Assembly (NCBI RefSeq): GCF_037039395.1
Contig: NZ_CP146241.1
Location: 62,001 to 126,000 of the forward strand
DNA length: 64,000 bases
Direction: 5' to 3'
From: Agrobacterium vitis
GTDB taxonomy: Bacteria; Pseudomonadota; Alphaproteobacteria; Rhizobiales; Rhizobiaceae
Numbering within the stretch: position 1 is the stretch's first letter; every line of letters begins with the position of its first letter. A program made the translations under genes and the position numbers. Under the pieces are notes generated by a model, which saw only the letters and a program-made list of their open reading frames with translations, had not been told where the DNA came from and did no database searches. Below, in pieces: positions 35,829 to 44,414 of this stretch.

Positions 35829-36572
35829 TTAAGACCCGTAGTATTTTTCTGAAATACGTTTGGCGGCTTCCGCCACCGATGCTCCAAAACCATTGAGCGT
35901 GTTGATATTGGCACGCACCAGGGGTGCGGCGATGGCAATGGTACCAACCGGCTGGCCGCTTGGTGCACGAATGGGCGCGCCGGTGCTGACCACACCGCTT
36001 TCAAGCCCCTGTTTGCTGATCGAAAATCCGCGCTCAACCGTTTCGGCAAGCATTTTTCGAATCTCGGACGCATCCGTGACCGTATGCTCGGTGAAGGATT
36101 CCAACGGGTTTGATAAAGCCGCATCAATCTGCTCCGGGCCGGAAAAGGCGAGATAGGCCAAGCCCGAAGCCGTGGCATGAAAGGGCAGATAGCTGCCAAT
36201 TTCGACAATGACGCGATGAGCACGGGGCGAATCTTCAACGTGAATTGTCGCCACACGACCACCCGTGAATTCCGACAGGTGCACTGTCTCTTGCGACGCT
36301 TCAGCAAGCTCTTTGACAATGGGAATAGCCGTGCGCAGAAATGGATAACGCGCCTCGCGAATGCGGGCCAACCGCACGGGTGCCGATCCAATCCGGTATT
36401 TCCGGCTCTCCTGATCCTGCTCGACAAAGCCGTGTTTTTCCAGCTCCACAAGCAAACGCCGTGTGGTTGCCTTATCGAGTTCGCAAAGGCGGGCAATATC
36501 CGTAAGCCCCGCGTCATTGTTCAGCAGCGACAGGCTCTCCAGCAGTGACAAGGCTTTTCCGACGGTGCTCAC
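35829..36572 (-). CDS. IclR-family transcriptional regulator
   Basis: A 247-residue regulator with N-terminal winged helix (VGKALSLLESLSLL, LTDIARLCELDKATTRRLLVE, HGFVEQDQESRKYRIG) and GAF-like effector domain (HLSEFTGGRVATIHVEDS, SGLAYLAFSGPEQID, GVVSTGAPIRAPSGQPVGTIAIAAP). I start at GTG 36572 because GAGGGAG lies nine bases upstream and homologues begin near VSTVGKAL; an upstream ATG at 36692 would add 40 unlike residues. It heads the Tm-1/HAD/aminotransferase operon and faces the APC permease gene. Confidence 0.85.
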   Translation of the reverse strand: MSTVGKALSLLESLSLLNNDAGLTDIARLCELDKATTRRLLVELEKHGFVEQDQESRKYRIGSAPVRLARIREARYPFLRTAIPIVKELAEASQETVHLSEFTGGRVATIHVEDSPRAHRVIVEIGSYLPFHATASGLAYLAFSGPEQIDAALSNPLESFTEHTVTDASEIRKMLAETVERGFSISKQGLESGVVSTGAPIRAPSGQPVGTIAIAAPLVRANINTLNGFGASVAEAAKRISEKYYGS

Positions 36573-36710
36573 GCGTTTGTCTCCCTCGTTCCGTCCGCAG
36601 ATTCTTTCGATGGCGGCCCGGATGGAATCTCCTCGCGGGCCAAATCTACTTAACATGCGAATTAAGTTGACAGGTATGGATGTTATTTGCAAGTCTATAT
36701 TTGAAGTTAC

Positions 36711-36727
36711 GGTTCATTATTTGAACC
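36711..36727. promoter_or_regulatory. Probable IclR operator (GGTTCA-N5-TGAACC)
   Basis: Perfect 6-base inverted repeat with a 5-base spacer in the gap between the IclR start and the permease gene. Position between divergent genes and the spacing fit an autoregulatory site. Bases 36573-36858 contain no other feature I can support. Confidence 0.55.
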
Positions 36728-36858
36728 AATACTCCGATTGGCGCAGAACAAGATAAAAATCACCCGCCCTTCGATCCGGATTCGCATTGGGAAGCTGCTC
36801 GCCGCGACAAAAATGTCCGGAGCAAAATCGGATAATCCAAAAGGGGAACGTTAAAACA

Positions 36859-38310
36859 ATGGATCATCAACTCTCTAAAAGTGCAGAGGAAAATCAGCTG
36901 CGCAAGAACAGTCTTGGCGTCGGAGCCGTGACCTTTCTGGTGGTGTCGGCAGCGGCACCTCTGACGGCGGTGGCAGGCGGTGTTCCGCTGTCCATGTTGC
37001 TTGGCAATGGCGCTGGCATTCCGCTGACATTTCTGCTGGTCACAGCCATTCTGGTGCTGTTTGCCGTCGGCTATGTTGCCATGGCACGCCACATCCGCAA
37101 TGCCGGGGCCTTTTATGCCTATACGGCGCAAGGTCTTGGCGGCATGATGGGCGGAGCTGCGGCGCTCATCGCCATTCTGGCTTACAATGCCATGCAAATC
37201 GGCATCTTCGGCATGTTTGGTGCCGCAACCTCCGGCCTGTTTGCAGGTTTCGGCCTCACCTTGCCATGGTGGGTCTGGACCTATCTCGGCGTGGCCATCG
37301 TTGCGATTTTTGGCTATCGCCGGGTGGATTTTTCGGCGAAAGTGCTGACGGTTCTCGTCATTCTTGAATATCTCGTGGTGCTGGTCATTGATGCTGCGAT
37401 TTTCATTAAGGGTGGAGACAGTGGCCTGTCTGCCGTTCCGTTTACCCCCACTGCCCTGATGAGCGGCTCGCCAGCCATCGGCATCCTGTTTTGTTTTGCC
37501 TCCTTCATCGGTTTTGAGGCCACCACAATCTACAGCGAAGAAGCGCGCGAACCCCACAAGACCGTTCCGCGTGCAACCTATATTTCGGTGCTGATCATCG
37601 GCCTTTTCTACATGCTGACCTCATGGTTGATGGTCAATGGTGCGGGCGTAGACAAGCTGGTGCCGGAGCTACAGGGCCTCGCCGATCCCACCACTTTCCT
37701 GTTTGCTCTCGCCGAGCGCTATGTTGGCACATGGATCACGTTGGTCATGCAAATCCTGTTTGTTACCAGCCTGTTTGCCGGCGTTCTGGCATTCCACAAT
37801 GGCGTTGCCCGTTACATGTATGTTGCCGGGCGTGAAGGCCTGTTGCCCAAATCCGTCGGCACCACGCACCCCATTTTCCAAAGCCCGCATGTTGGCTCGG
37901 TGATTCAGACGGTGATTACCGTGCTGGTCGTCGCCGTGTTTGCCCTCACCGGGCAAGACCCGGTGCTGGCGATGTTCTCATGGCTTACCAATGTTGGCAC
38001 GCTGGCCATTATTCTGCTGATGGCCTTCACCGCTTTTTCGATTGTCGTCTTTTTCAGCCGCAATCCCGGGCTTGAAAACAATCTGCTGGTCACCAAGGTT
38101 CTGCCCATTGTTACCGGCGTCATTCTGGCATGGCTGGTCTTCTACATTTCCGCCAATTTCGGCAGCATTGCCGGTGCAAGCGGCGTGCTGGCGGTGTTTC
38201 TGCCGGGCCTTGTGCTGATCGCTGCCATCATTGGGTTGATCTGCGCTGCACGGTTGAAATCGGCTGACCCGGCCCGATTTGCGCGCTTGGGTGCAGGACA
38301 GGATGTGTAG
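36859..38310 (+). CDS. APC-family amino acid/amine permease
   Basis: A 483-residue membrane protein with about twelve helices. The N-terminal LGVGAVTFLVVSAAAPLTAVAGG and FASFIGFEATTIYSEEAREP with PHKTVPRATYISVLIIG are signature APC-superfamily (AA_permease_2) segments. It imports an amino acid or polyamine-like compound by proton symport. The aldehyde dehydrogenase follows 78 bases later after a hairpin. Start at MDHQLSKSAEEN (36859). Confidence 0.87.
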   Translation: MDHQLSKSAEENQLRKNSLGVGAVTFLVVSAAAPLTAVAGGVPLSMLLGNGAGIPLTFLLVTAILVLFAVGYVAMARHIRNAGAFYAYTAQGLGGMMGGAAALIAILAYNAMQIGIFGMFGAATSGLFAGFGLTLPWWVWTYLGVAIVAIFGYRRVDFSAKVLTVLVILEYLVVLVIDAAIFIKGGDSGLSAVPFTPTALMSGSPAIGILFCFASFIGFEATTIYSEEAREPHKTVPRATYISVLIIGLFYMLTSWLMVNGAGVDKLVPELQGLADPTTFLFALAERYVGTWITLVMQILFVTSLFAGVLAFHNGVARYMYVAGREGLLPKSVGTTHPIFQSPHVGSVIQTVITVLVVAVFALTGQDPVLAMFSWLTNVGTLAIILLMAFTAFSIVVFFSRNPGLENNLLVTKVLPIVTGVILAWLVFYISANFGSIAGASGVLAVFLPGLVLIAAIIGLICAARLKSADPARFARLGAGQDV

Positions 38311-38324
38311 CGGATTAAAACGCA

Positions 38325-38355
38325 CCCAATGGCAGGCACCACGCCTGCCATTGGG
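38325..38355 (+). terminator. Intercistronic hairpin after the permease gene
   Basis: A 13-base perfect stem (CCCAATGGCAGGC with GCCTGCCATTGGG) and 5-base loop follow the permease stop. There is no long T run, so it may be a partial terminator or an RNA-stability element that tunes the aldehyde dehydrogenase downstream. Confidence 0.55.
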
Positions 38356-38387
38356 GTTTGCAAAACAGTGATTTGCGAGGAATGAAC

Positions 38388-39866
38388 ATGCAGGACAAAA
38401 TCAATAAGCTTCGAACGCTTCAAATTCCACCTCAGTCGCTGTTTATCAATGGTGCTTGGCACGCTCCCCTGAGTGATGCCTCGATGGACGTGATCTCACC
38501 CATCGACGGCAGCAGGCTGACCACCATTGCCGATGCGGGCGCACAAGACGTTGATCGCGCAGTCAAGGCAGCCCGCGCCGCCTTTGACAAGGGCCATTGG
38601 TCAAAAGCTGCACCTGCGGAACGCAAAAAAGTGCTGCTGCGGATTGCCGAGCTGATCGAGCGTGATGCGCTGGAACTGGCGGTGCTGGGCGTGCGCGACA
38701 ACGGCACGGAAATCAGCATGGCGCTAAAAGCTGAACCGGGCAGCGCCAGCGCCACTTTCCGCTACTATGCCGAAGCAATTGATAAAATATACGGTGAAAT
38801 TGCCCCGACAGCCGAGGGTGTGCTCGGTCTGATTCACCGCGAACCTGTTGGCGTTGTGGCCGCCATCGTACCGTGGAATTTCCCGATGATGATCGGTGCG
38901 TGGAAGATCGCGCCTGCCTTGGCAGCGGGCAATTCCGTGGTGCTGAAACCGGCGGAGGGTGCATCGCTTAGCCTGCTGAAACTCGCCAGCCTCTGCGCGG
39001 AAGCAGGCTTGCCGGAGGGTGTGCTGAATGTCGTGACCGGACGCGGAGCAATCACCGGTGAAGCCATCGGGATGCATCATGATATCGACGTGCTGGTGTT
39101 CACCGGATCAGGCGGTGTGGGCCGTCGTCTTCTGGAATATTCGGCCCGCTCCAACCTGAAACGGGTTTATCTTGAGCTTGGCGGCAAGTCTCCCAACATC
39201 GTGTTTGCCGATGCGCCGGACCTCGACAAGGCCGCCAAAACATCTGCGTTTGGTATTTTCAGAAATTCGGGACAGGTCTGCGTGGCGGGTTCGCGCCTTT
39301 TGGTGGAAAAATCCATTCACGAGGAATTTGCGGAAAAACTCGCCCGGATTGCCACATCGATCAAAGTGGGCGATCCCCTGTTGTTGAGCACAGAATCTGG
39401 AGCGATCTCCAGCGAAATCCAGCTTGAGAAGGATCTCGGCTTTGCAAAACAGGCCCTCGCCGAAGGCGCTCGACTGAGAGCGGGTGGCGCACGGATTATG
39501 GAAGAAACTGGCGGCTTTTACATGCAGCCAACCGTGCTGGATGTGACGCCGGACATGACCCTTGCGCGAGAAGAGGTTTTTGGTCCGCTTCTGGCCATCA
39601 TCCCGTTTGAGACCGAAGCAGAGGCGCTGCACATCGCCAATGCAACAGATTACGGCCTTGCCTCTGCCGTGTGGACATCCAACCTCTCGCGCGCCCATAA
39701 AATGGTGCGCGGCATCAAGGCTGGCGTCGTCCATGTCAACACCTATGGCGGGGCCGACAACACAGTGCCGCTGGGAGGCGTCAAACAATCCGGCAATGGC
39801 CATGATAAGTCATTGCATGCGCTGGATAAATACGTTGACCTGAAAACTGCCTGGTTTCAGCTTTGA
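38388..39866 (+). CDS. NAD(P)-dependent aldehyde dehydrogenase
   Basis: A 492-residue aldehyde dehydrogenase: VAAIVPWNFPMMIGAWKIAP (cofactor), VFTGSGGVGRRLLE, YLELGGKSPNIVFADAPD with catalytic Glu, and NSGQVCVAGSRLLVE with catalytic Cys. It is nearest in style to PuuC/gamma-aminobutyraldehyde-type enzymes. With the permease and aminotransferase it would take in an amine or omega-amino acid, form the aldehyde, and oxidise it to the acid (inference). ATG at 38388 follows GAGGAATGAAC; an ATG two codons earlier is possible. Confidence 0.87.
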   Translation: MQDKINKLRTLQIPPQSLFINGAWHAPLSDASMDVISPIDGSRLTTIADAGAQDVDRAVKAARAAFDKGHWSKAAPAERKKVLLRIAELIERDALELAVLGVRDNGTEISMALKAEPGSASATFRYYAEAIDKIYGEIAPTAEGVLGLIHREPVGVVAAIVPWNFPMMIGAWKIAPALAAGNSVVLKPAEGASLSLLKLASLCAEAGLPEGVLNVVTGRGAITGEAIGMHHDIDVLVFTGSGGVGRRLLEYSARSNLKRVYLELGGKSPNIVFADAPDLDKAAKTSAFGIFRNSGQVCVAGSRLLVEKSIHEEFAEKLARIATSIKVGDPLLLSTESGAISSEIQLEKDLGFAKQALAEGARLRAGGARIMEETGGFYMQPTVLDVTPDMTLAREEVFGPLLAIIPFETEAEALHIANATDYGLASAVWTSNLSRAHKMVRGIKAGVVHVNTYGGADNTVPLGGVKQSGNGHDKSLHALDKYVDLKTAWFQL

Positions 39867-39991
39867 TTGGTAGAAGACCTGTGCATCGATGACGGCCCCT
39901 CCGCCCAGAGCATCATGGTTTGGTGAGAGACGATGGACGATCTTGCCACGAGCATGACCCCAACCCAGTTTATGGGCGTGAAACCTTTAGC

Positions 39992-40891
39992 CTAAAGGCG
40001 CTCAACCTCGGGTGTTGCAACCAGTTTTGCGGCCTCGATATTTGCCAGTAAAAGTGCGTCGCGCATCGATTTTTCGGTGGCGAGGGCTGCGGCCATCACG
40101 CCGATGAACATGTCGCCGGCTCCATGCGTGCTTTCCACTTTCACCTTCACGGCAGGCAGGACGATTTCGTCTCCGCCTCGACTTGCATAGGCGACACCCG
40201 CGCCGCCTGCGGTGACGACAACGGATGGGAAGTTCACTAATAGTTTTCTTGCCGCTTCCAATGCGCCATCGAGCGTTTCGACAACCGGGACACCCGCCAG
40301 CATTTCAGCCTCGATGGCGTTGACGACGATGATGTCGATCAGGTTTTGAAGGTCGGCTGACAAGGTTCGCGCTGGTGCGGCATTGATCAGGACGCGGCCC
40401 CCAGCCTGCCGGACGGCCCTTGCTGCGGCGACATTAGCTGCGTCGGGGATCTCGTTCTGCAAGACCAGAACCGTTGTCCGGTCCAGCAGTTCGGCTGCTG
40501 CGGCAACATCCTGATCGCCAAGCGTCAGGTTGGCGCCGGACACAATAACGGCACCGTAATCGCCCTGCGCATCGAAAATCGCCACGCTCATGCCGGTGGC
40601 GTGGCCGGTAGACGCTGCTGCGTCGCGCCGCACGAAGCGATCATCAACCTGTCGGCGTTTGAGATTTTCCAGCAGAAACCGCCCAAATTCGTCGTCGGCA
40701 ACCGCGCCGATCATGAATGTCGAGACGCCGGTCTGCGCTGCCGAGACGGCCTGATTGCCACCCTTGCCGCCGCTTTTGGGGTGCCAGGACGTGCCCGCAA
40801 CCGTTTCTCCCTGACGTGGCCGGTCTGGACCGAAGACCGCGATATCATAATGCAGGCTGCCGAAAACGGTGACGATAGGCGAGGATGTCAT
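39992..40891 (-). CDS. PfkB-family (ribokinase-like) sugar kinase
   Basis: A 299-residue kinase. GSLHYDIAVFGPDRPRQGET, the substrate-binding GGKGGNQAVSAAQTG and the ATP/anion-hole motif STHGAGDMFIGVMA (catalytic Asp in GAGD) are typical of ribokinase-like proteins. It probably phosphorylates the sugar brought in by the ABC system upstream. Its start overlaps the RpiR stop by four bases. It is the last gene of this operon. Confidence 0.87.
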   Translation of the reverse strand: MTSSPIVTVFGSLHYDIAVFGPDRPRQGETVAGTSWHPKSGGKGGNQAVSAAQTGVSTFMIGAVADDEFGRFLLENLKRRQVDDRFVRRDAAASTGHATGMSVAIFDAQGDYGAVIVSGANLTLGDQDVAAAAELLDRTTVLVLQNEIPDAANVAAARAVRQAGGRVLINAAPARTLSADLQNLIDIIVVNAIEAEMLAGVPVVETLDGALEAARKLLVNFPSVVVTAGGAGVAYASRGGDEIVLPAVKVKVESTHGAGDMFIGVMAAALATEKSMRDALLLANIEAAKLVATPEVERL

Positions 40892-41763
40892 GGAAGGCGA
40901 TCTCTACGTTTGGAGGTAACGGCGGACATGGTGCGGTCGAGATTGCGCTCGGCGGCCTGATAGTCGCGCTGGGCGACGGCGACAAAAATGGCGTCGAGAA
41001 TATTGAGCTGCGCGATGCGCGCCGCGGCATTTTCCCCCATCAAAGGCGAGCCTTGTGCGGTGGAACACAAGACCACTTCGGCGGACTGGGCGAGCGCGGA
41101 GGAACCGTAATTGGTAACGGCAATGGTGCGGGCGCCGTTCTTGCGGGCAAGTTGCAAGGCCTCGATCACGGCAATCGTATTGCCCGAATGCGAAAAGCCA
41201 ATGGCGACATCGGTATCGGCAAGAAGGGCCGCCGACATCAGCATCATGTGTGAATCATCGAAGACGCTGGCGCGCACGCCAATTCTCAAAAACTTGTGGG
41301 CCACGTCCCGGGCGATCTGCGCCGAGCCGCCGACGCCGTAGAAATCCCGGTTTCGAGCCTTATGGAGCATGTCCGCCGCCTGGTCGAAGGCTGTCATGTC
41401 CAGAATGGCAAGCGTTTCCTCAAGGGCGTGGATCGAGGTGCGAAAGACTTTCTGGACGATTTCAAGCGAGGTGTCGTCAACCGATAATTCCTGATGCATT
41501 TCGGTGGTCGGCTGGCGGTTATACTGGCTGACGGCAGAGCGGAAATCCCGAAAGCCTGAAAAGCCGAGCTTCTTGGTGATCTTCACCACCATGGCTTCCG
41601 AAACCCCGGCATTTTCGGCGATCTGCTTCAGCGAGGTCTCTTCGCTGAAATCACGCATGCCGAAGACCGTATCCACGACCTTTGCTTCCAGCGGCGTCAG
41701 CATCGGCATCATCATGCGAATGCGCGGCCCCACCGCCTTCATGTCAAAGCCATCAGCGTTCAT
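40888..41763 (-). CDS. RpiR/MurR-family transcriptional regulator with SIS domain
   Basis: A 291-residue regulator. N-terminal helix-turn-helix (LKQIAENAGVSEAMVVKITKKLGFSG, read in parts) of the HTH_6 type and a C-terminal SIS sugar-phosphate domain (RDFYGVGGSAQIARDVAHKF, DVAIGFSHSGNTIAVIEA). It senses a phosphosugar. Placed inside the operon between permease and kinase, with overlaps at both ends. A palindrome upstream of the first operon gene (46584-46613) is its likely site. Confidence 0.87.
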   Translation of the reverse strand: MNADGFDMKAVGPRIRMMMPMLTPLEAKVVDTVFGMRDFSEETSLKQIAENAGVSEAMVVKITKKLGFSGFRDFRSAVSQYNRQPTTEMHQELSVDDTSLEIVQKVFRTSIHALEETLAILDMTAFDQAADMLHKARNRDFYGVGGSAQIARDVAHKFLRIGVRASVFDDSHMMLMSAALLADTDVAIGFSHSGNTIAVIEALQLARKNGARTIAVTNYGSSALAQSAEVVLCSTAQGSPLMGENAAARIAQLNILDAIFVAVAQRDYQAAERNLDRTMSAVTSKRRDRLP

Positions 41764-42746
41764 TCCCGTCCCCTTGTCGCGCGATCAATCATCATTGCGA
41801 CGAGGATTATAAGGCCGGTGGCGAGCAGTTGATAGAAGGCCTGGACATTCATCAGCGTCAAACCATTGCGCATGGCGCCGAGGATGATGGCGCCGAGAAT
41901 GGTGCCGACAATACTGCCCTTGCCGCCCATCAGCGATGCACCGCCAATCGCCGCTGCCGCAATTGCATCCAGCTCCCAGAGATTGCCGAGAATGGGCTCG
42001 GCGGCCCCAAGGCGGCCAATCAGGATGAGAGAGGCGAGTGCGGCGAGCCCGCCGGAAATCACATAGGCGGTAATCTTGGTGCGGGCGATTGGAACGCCTG
42101 CCACGTAAGCCGCTTCCTCATTGCCGCCAACCGCCATCAGGTATTCACCAACAGGCGTCTTCTTGAGCAGCACCCAGGCGGCGATCGACACGCCGGCAAC
42201 GATCAATACCGGGATTGGCAGGCCCATCAGGGTTCCATTGAACAGCGCTCGAAAGCCGGGCGGAATGCCCAGCACCGGATTGCCGCCGGTGAAGATCAGC
42301 GCGATGGCGCGGTAAGTGCTAAGTGTTCCCAGCGTAACGATGAAGGGTTGCAGGCCGATATAGGCGACGAGCACACCATTGATGAAGCCGCACACCGCGC
42401 CGACCCCAAGCCCGGCGAGGATCGCCAAAGGGATGGGCGTGCCGCCCAGCAGCAGCGTTGCGGTCATCACGGCGGCGATGGCGGCGGTTGGCCCGACCGA
42501 CAGATCGATGCCGCCTGAAATGATCACCAGCGTCATGCCCAGCGCCAGGCAGGCGTTGATGCTGGATTGCTGGAGGATATTGGTGAGGTTGCGCTCCGAC
42601 AGGAAGCCGGGAACGAGCGTCGCAAATACCGCCATAATGACGATGAGGCCTATCAGCGTTCCGGCATCACGAAGCGAGACGGAAAAGCGGCGAAACGCCG
42701 GGGTGGCCGGGACGGATTGGCTGACGGCGGATGAAGAGGCGGTCAT
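41760..42746 (-). CDS. Sugar ABC transporter permease (RbsC type)
   Basis: A 328-residue membrane protein of the BPD_transp_2 (RbsC/AraH) family, with about nine to ten helices and the conserved GIDLSVGPTAAIAAV and LWELDAIAAAAIGGASLMGG segments near the coupling region. It partners the RbsA-like ATPase just upstream. Start at MTASSSAVSQSVP (42746), 20 bases after the ATPase gene; the longer frame upstream overlaps it. Confidence 0.87.
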   Translation of the reverse strand: MTASSSAVSQSVPATPAFRRFSVSLRDAGTLIGLIVIMAVFATLVPGFLSERNLTNILQQSSINACLALGMTLVIISGGIDLSVGPTAAIAAVMTATLLLGGTPIPLAILAGLGVGAVCGFINGVLVAYIGLQPFIVTLGTLSTYRAIALIFTGGNPVLGIPPGFRALFNGTLMGLPIPVLIVAGVSIAAWVLLKKTPVGEYLMAVGGNEEAAYVAGVPIARTKITAYVISGGLAALASLILIGRLGAAEPILGNLWELDAIAAAAIGGASLMGGKGSIVGTILGAIILGAMRNGLTLMNVQAFYQLLATGLIILVAMMIDRATRGRE

Positions 42747-42765
42747 GGAGAAAGATCCTCTCTGT

Positions 42766-44286
42766 TTATGCAGGATGTGCGATGGCGGCAGCACCGGCAC
42801 TCGCTCCTGGAATGGCGTGGGCGAGAATGGCGCTTTCCGTCAGTTGGTCGCGCGCGATCTCAGCGGCGATCTGGCCTTCTCGCATCACCAGCACCCGGTC
42901 GGAGAGCCGGATGACTTCGGGAAGCTCGGAGGAGACGACGATGATCGAATGGCCTTCGCGGGCCAGGGCTTCGATCAATTGGTAGATCTCGGATTTTGCC
43001 CCGACATCGATACCGCGTGTCGGTTCATCAAACAGCAGGATCTGTGATTTGGCCGCCAGCCAGCGGGCAATGATGGCCTTTTGCTGGTTGCCGCCGCTGA
43101 ACAGGCGGATAGGGCGATCAAGCTGAAATGGCCGCAGGTTGACCCGCTTCAGCAAATCCTGCGCGCTGGCGCGCAGTTTTCCGGTGCGGATCAGACCGGC
43201 AGATGAAAAGCTGGGAAGTGAGGCGAGTGCCATGTTCAAACTGACCGGACGCAACGGGATGATGCCTTCGCGCTTGCGCTCTTCCGGCACAAGGCCGATA
43301 CCTGCGGCAATCGCGTCACGAGGATTGCGCAGGCGCAGATCCTTGCCATCGATGGCCATCGACCCCTCGCTCAAACGATCGACACCGGCGATCAACCGCA
43401 GCAATTCCGTGCGTCCCGAACCGACCAGCCCGGCAATGCCCAGCACTTCCCCCCTTTTCAGGGTGAAGGAGACATTTTTGATCTTGGTGGCTGAAGACAG
43501 ATTGTTGGCTTGCAGCCTGACCTGATCGGTCACGAAGGAATGATGGGTTTCCTGCATCAGTTCACGCCCGACCATCATGGCAATGACCTGTTTTTCCGAC
43601 GTGGCTTTCATGTCGACGATGCCGACGAGCTTGCCATCCCGCATGACGCTGGCGCGTTGGCAGATACGGAAAACCTCGTCCATCTTATGGGAAACATAGA
43701 TGATCGACACGCCATGGGCCGAAAGACCGGCAATCACCTCAGCCAGCCGGTCGAACTCGCTCGGCGTCAAGCTGGAGGTCGGCTCGTCCATGGCGATGAC
43801 CTTGGCCTTATCAAGCAGGGCGCGGCCGATCTCGACAATCTGCCGCTGCGCGACTTTCAGGCTGGAGATAGGCGCGGAGACGTCAATGCTGCTGTCGATC
43901 ATCGACAGTGCTTCGGCGGCCCGCTGTTCCTGCTCCCGGCGCGCAACGAAAAGCCCGCCCATATGGGGCAGCGAATGGCCGAGAAACATGTTCTGGGCAA
44001 CACTCAGATGCGGCACCTGTTGAAGCTCCTGATGGATCATCGCAATGCCGGCCTGTCTTGCATCAAGCGGCTTGCGAAATGCGACAGTTTTGCCATCGAC
44101 GAGAACACTGCCGGAGGTTGGCCGGAAGACGCCGGATAGAATGCGCAGAAGCGTTGATTTTCCGGCGCCGTTTTCACCCAGCAGTCCGTGAATTTCTCCG
44201 GGCGCTACGTCAAAGCTGACCTCCGTCAGCGCGTTGACGCCGGGAAAGCTCTTGGAGATTGTTTCAAATCCCAGTCTTGGCACCAT
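42766..44286 (-). CDS. Sugar ABC transporter ATP-binding protein (RbsA type, two cassettes)
   Basis: A 506-residue double-cassette ATPase. First Walker A GENGAGKST (37-45), first signature LKVAQRQIVEIGRALL, Walker B VIAMDEPTSSL; the second cassette starts near residue 245 with GLVGSGRTEL and has LFSGGNQQKAIIARWL and LLFDEPTRGIDVG. The degenerate second Walker A is normal in RbsA. It powers uptake of a pentose-like sugar. Confidence 0.9.
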   Translation of the reverse strand: MVPRLGFETISKSFPGVNALTEVSFDVAPGEIHGLLGENGAGKSTLLRILSGVFRPTSGSVLVDGKTVAFRKPLDARQAGIAMIHQELQQVPHLSVAQNMFLGHSLPHMGGLFVARREQEQRAAEALSMIDSSIDVSAPISSLKVAQRQIVEIGRALLDKAKVIAMDEPTSSLTPSEFDRLAEVIAGLSAHGVSIIYVSHKMDEVFRICQRASVMRDGKLVGIVDMKATSEKQVIAMMVGRELMQETHHSFVTDQVRLQANNLSSATKIKNVSFTLKRGEVLGIAGLVGSGRTELLRLIAGVDRLSEGSMAIDGKDLRLRNPRDAIAAGIGLVPEERKREGIIPLRPVSLNMALASLPSFSSAGLIRTGKLRASAQDLLKRVNLRPFQLDRPIRLFSGGNQQKAIIARWLAAKSQILLFDEPTRGIDVGAKSEIYQLIEALAREGHSIIVVSSELPEVIRLSDRVLVMREGQIAAEIARDQLTESAILAHAIPGASAGAAAIAHPA

Positions 44287-44357
44287 CTCTCACCCTCCTC
44301 CTGCAAGACGCACGATGCCGGCCATGACAGCTGGCATCGCTTTTAAGTTTTTGTTTT

Positions 44358-44403
44358 GCATCGGATTTATCCGAGAACCGGTTCTTAACTTTCGGTCCGA
44401 TGC
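44358..44403. other. Intergenic inverted repeat between binding-protein and ATPase genes
   Basis: GCATCGGA (44358) and TCCGATGC (to 44403) can pair, enclosing a smaller AGAACCGGTTCT palindrome. No T run follows in the direction of transcription, so this is not an ordinary terminator; it may stabilise the upstream binding-protein mRNA, a common arrangement in ABC operons. Confidence 0.4.
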
Positions 44404-44414
44404 TCTGACCTCGA

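Noticed and set aside
41682..42518. Long plus-strand open frame opposite the RbsC permease
   Set aside because: It lies wholly antisense to a well-supported gene, with amino-acid content typical of GC-rich shadows.
44358..44403. Rho-independent terminator between binding-protein and ATPase genes
   Set aside because: The stem is present, but there is no T run in the direction of transcription; recorded only as an inverted repeat.
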